Under the pieces are notes generated by a model, which saw only the letters and a list, made by a program, of their open reading frames with translations, searched no databases and was not told the origin of the DNA. DNA of 7,209 bases from Caldilineaceae bacterium (GTDB taxonomy: Bacteria > Chloroflexota > Anaerolineae > Caldilineales > Caldilineaceae), in NCBI GenBank assembly GCA_014879855.1, contig JACSRH010000092.1:1-7209 (forward strand). The letters run 5' to 3'. This document shows positions 5,876 to 7,209 of this stretch, piece after piece. The translations under genes and the position numbers were made by a program. The first letter of the stretch is position 1. The number at the start of each line of letters is the position of its first letter.

Positions 5876-6044
5876 ACAGCCTTCCTGTGCGAACCAGCCC
5901 TTCAGCCAGGACCGCGTTCAGCGCAATCTGCCCCATCATCAATTCCAGATAGGCGCCAATGCCTGGCATCGACCCGCAGCAGGTCTGGCCGGCGGTGACG
6001 ATAACGTACAACAAGAGGATTGGAAGCCAGGCCGGGCTGACAGC
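5835..6044 (-). pseudogene. Short hydrophobic open frame, possible gene remnant
   Basis: A minus-strand frame is open for 69 codons between TGA (6045-6047) and TAG (5835-5837). It encodes a hydrophobic stretch (WLPILLLYVIVTAG) with QTCCGS, then a helical segment (AYLELMMGQIALNAVLAEGL). The only early ATG is at 5969, giving 44 residues and losing the hydrophobic part; no Shine-Dalgarno precedes it. Codon third positions are mostly G or C, as in the real genes nearby. The last dozen codons run through the tandem repeat, which supplies FLLEAFLLEAFG. This could be a decayed membrane-protein gene fragment or chance. I do not recognise the family. Confidence 0.25.
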
Positions 6045-6083
6045 TCAACCTGCGACCCGGGCCGCCAATTTTTGGGGTCACCC

Positions 6084-6123
6084 TTGACGTTGTAGCGACA
6101 AGATCAAAATTCTGGATTATAAG
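6084..6123 (+). promoter_or_regulatory. Candidate promoter of the DinB-like gene
   Basis: GCGACA (6095-6100; matches TTGACA at four positions) is followed after 17 bp by TATAAG (6118-6123), which would give a leader of about 45 nt. An alternative nearby pair is TTGACG (6084-6089) with CAAAAT (6105-6110) at a short 15-bp spacing. Local A+T content rises here compared with the flanks. Weak consensus matching only. Confidence 0.4.
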
Positions 6124-6165
6124 GTAAACTTACAAGCCGCAATCCATCGCCAGAGATCAAACATG

Positions 6166-6172
6166 AAGGAGG
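6166..6172 (+). promoter_or_regulatory. Strong Shine-Dalgarno of the DinB-like gene
   Basis: AAGGAGG is fully complementary to the 16S rRNA tail and lies 4 nt before the ATG at 6177, fixing the start. An ATG at 6163 just upstream is part of the leader and would be in a different frame. The contrast with the operon's first gene, which has no ribosome site, is marked. Confidence 0.85.
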
Positions 6173-6176
6173 AACC

Positions 6177-6917
6177 ATGCAACCCTATCCTGTTTTAGAA
6201 ACACTCTTTCGTCACCACCTGTGGGCCAATCTCCAACTCCTGGAGCTTTGCAGCACGCTGCGCGACGAGCAACTTCAGGCCAGCGCAGTGGGTGGCTACG
6301 GCTCGATTATCGACACACTGCAACACATGGTGCGCGCGGAGCGCTCTTATCTTTCTCGCATCAGCACCGGAGAGCCTTATCGCCGCCCCGAGGACGCGCC
6401 GCCGTTGGACTTTGCCGAGATGGCGAAATGGCTCCGCCATAGCGGTGAAGGGCTGATCGAATGGGCGCCAAAGGTGCAGGCAGCCGACAGCGTGGAAATC
6501 CAGTGGGATAACGGAGGCATTGTGGGGCCGATCCAGATGCCCAAAGCCGTGCTCCTGACGCAGGCGATCAATCATGCCACCGAACACCGCGCGCAGATCA
6601 TGGCCATCCTCACGCAACTCGGCGTCGAACCACCCGAACTGGACAGCTGGTCATATTTCGAGACGCAAGAACTCAAAGCGAATGATGACGAGGGAAGAAA
6701 CGTCCAAACGACGCAGTTGAGCAATCCAACCAGCGATTTTCCGAAAATCGGGGCGCCGGCGCGGCGGGCGTTGAACGCAGCAGGCTATCAACACCTGGAG
6801 CAACTGACGCAGGTCAGCGAAAAAGAACTGTTGCGGCTGCACGGCATGGGCCCCAAGGCCATCAGAATATTGCGCGAAGCGCTCGCGGCCCAGGGGGCAG
6901 CGTTTGCAGACAAGTAG
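6177..6917 (+). CDS. DinB-family protein with C-terminal helix-hairpin-helix domain
   Basis: A 246-residue two-domain protein. Residues 1 to about 165 are a DinB/YfiT-type four-helix bundle (start LFRHHLWANLQLLELC). Its likely metal site is H50 (DTLQHMVRAE), H133 and H137 (NHATEHRAQ), the usual His triad. Family members include thiol-dependent transferases and stress-induced proteins; the substrate here is unknown. A polar linker (about 166-187, NDDEGRNVQTTQ) leads to residues 188-246 (FPKIGAPARRALNAAGY, then LLRLHGMGPKAIRILREAL). These form two helix-hairpin-helix-like turns resembling the RNA polymerase alpha C-terminal or DNA-repair HhH domains, suggesting nucleic acid or protein binding. 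The start is fixed by AAGGAGG. It has its own promoter, and 136 nt separate it from the next gene, so cotranscription is uncertain. Both domains are clear from motifs; their joint function is unknown. Confidence 0.88.
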   Translation: MQPYPVLETLFRHHLWANLQLLELCSTLRDEQLQASAVGGYGSIIDTLQHMVRAERSYLSRISTGEPYRRPEDAPPLDFAEMAKWLRHSGEGLIEWAPKVQAADSVEIQWDNGGIVGPIQMPKAVLLTQAINHATEHRAQIMAILTQLGVEPPELDSWSYFETQELKANDDEGRNVQTTQLSNPTSDFPKIGAPARRALNAAGYQHLEQLTQVSEKELLRLHGMGPKAIRILREALAAQGAAFADK

Positions 6918-7002
6918 CTGCCACGCAACGTCGCAAGATCTGGATTTTTGGACTTCCAGAAATTCATGTCGAATGGCACGCACCTTGTTCGACGTATGGG
7001 TA

Positions 7003-7022
7003 GAGCGGGAAATTTGCCGCTC
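7003..7022. promoter_or_regulatory. 20-bp near-perfect dyad upstream of the YciI-like gene
   Basis: GAGCGGGAAA and TTTGCCGCTC form an inverted repeat matching at 9 of 10 positions, with AAATTT at the centre. No T-run follows, so it is unlikely to be a terminator for the DinB-like gene. It ends 31 nt before the next ATG, so it could be an operator or a leader hairpin. A weaker arm pair, TCTGGA (6939-6944) and TCCAGA (6955-6960), lies just after the DinB-like stop. Confidence 0.4.
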
Positions 7023-7040
7023 CCGTCAACTATGTACACA

Positions 7041-7046
7041 AAGGAG
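7041..7046 (+). promoter_or_regulatory. Shine-Dalgarno of the YciI-like gene
   Basis: AAGGAG followed by ATAAACA places the ATG at 7054 at an ideal 7-nt spacing and fixes the start of the partial gene. Confidence 0.8.
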
Positions 7047-7053
7047 ATAAACA

Positions 7054-7209
7054 ATGCGCGTCATGGTTCTGGTCAAAGCCAGCGAAGAGAGCGAAGCGGG
7101 CGTGATGCCGAGCACGGGGGCTCTGGCGGAAATGGGTGCGTACAACGAGCAACTGGTCAAGGCCGGCGTGATGCTGGCGGGCGAAGGCTTGCAGGCCAGC
7201 CACAAAGGG
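7054..7209 (+). CDS. YciI-family (YCII-related) protein, 5' part only
   Basis: The first 52 codons of a gene that continues past the window. The protein starts MRVMVLVKASEESEAGVMP and continues with the AYNEQLVKAGVMLAGEGL stretch. This matches the YCII-related/DGPF family found in Actinobacteria, Proteobacteria and Chloroflexota: small ferredoxin-like-fold proteins of about 110-150 residues. The fold is related to muconolactone isomerases, and some members act on small aromatic or chlorinated metabolites; many sit near sigma-70 ECF factors. Here the neighbour is the DinB-like gene. Without the C-terminal half, no active-site claim can be made. A strong ribosome site supports the start. Confidence 0.88.
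   Translation, partial: MRVMVLVKASEESEAGVMPSTGALAEMGAYNEQLVKAGVMLAGEGLQASHKG

Larger units (their letters stand above)
5732..6176. other. 445-nt intergenic region between divergent transcription units
   Basis: This gap separates the leftward operon from the rightward DinB-like gene. From left to right it holds the operon promoter with its dyads (5740-5795), the tandem repeat (5811-5875), the possible gene remnant (to 6044) and the rightward promoter and ribosome site (6084-6172). I see no tRNA, riboswitch-like fold or transposon ends. The middle (about 5880-6060) stays GC-rich while both promoter flanks are richer in A and T. Confidence 0.6.

Noticed and set aside
6939..6960. Intrinsic terminator after the DinB-like gene
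   Set aside because: The 6-bp stem (TCTGGA/TCCAGA) has the T-run in its loop, not after the stem, and is low in GC. Too weak to call.

Overview
The window is about 60% GC and reads like a free-living bacterial chromosome. The PlsX, DegV and NnrD sequences, a DinB-helix-hairpin-helix fusion and a purine-rich octamer repeat together suggest a Chloroflexota member (Anaerolineae or Caldilineae type). That placement rests on sequence style, not on a search. No phage, transposase, CRISPR array, tRNA or rRNA is visible.

Positions 81-5731 hold one six-gene minus-strand operon. In transcription order it contains a YesL/DUF624-like membrane protein, bifunctional NAD(P)H-hydrate repair enzyme NnrD, a DegV-family (FakB-like) fatty-acid-binding protein, the phosphate acyltransferase PlsX, a two-helix membrane protein with a NERD-like domain that has lost its catalytic residues, and a membrane-anchored Cas4/RecB-like PD-(D/E)XK protein. 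The first two junctions are 4-nt ATGA stop/start overlaps and the other gaps are short. Metabolically it joins nucleotide cofactor repair to the acyl-phosphate step of phospholipid synthesis. The two distal genes look like a membrane-tethered nuclease-fold pair. A GC-rich stem-loop covers the last stop codon, followed by a short octamer repeat at the window edge.

Positions 5732-6176 (445 nt) separate the operon from a rightward gene. On the operon side there is an extended -10 box (TGATATAAT) so close to the first ATG that a leaderless mRNA is likely, with a dyad (CCCTAT-N11-ATAGGG) over the expected -35 region. Next come about 4.5 copies of a 14-15 bp tandem repeat and a short open frame with hydrophobic, gene-like codons that may be a decayed gene. 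A candidate promoter and a strong Shine-Dalgarno precede the rightward gene.

Positions 6177-7209 carry two plus-strand genes: a DinB-fold protein with a C-terminal helix-hairpin-helix domain, and the first 52 codons of a YciI-family protein that runs off the window. A near-perfect 20-bp dyad lies between them.

The most unusual items are the nuclease-fold membrane pair (one apparently dead, one apparently live but lacking the N-terminal Cas4 cysteine), the FakB-like protein next to PlsX without its usual HxGPG histidine, and the leaderless promoter with its dyad.
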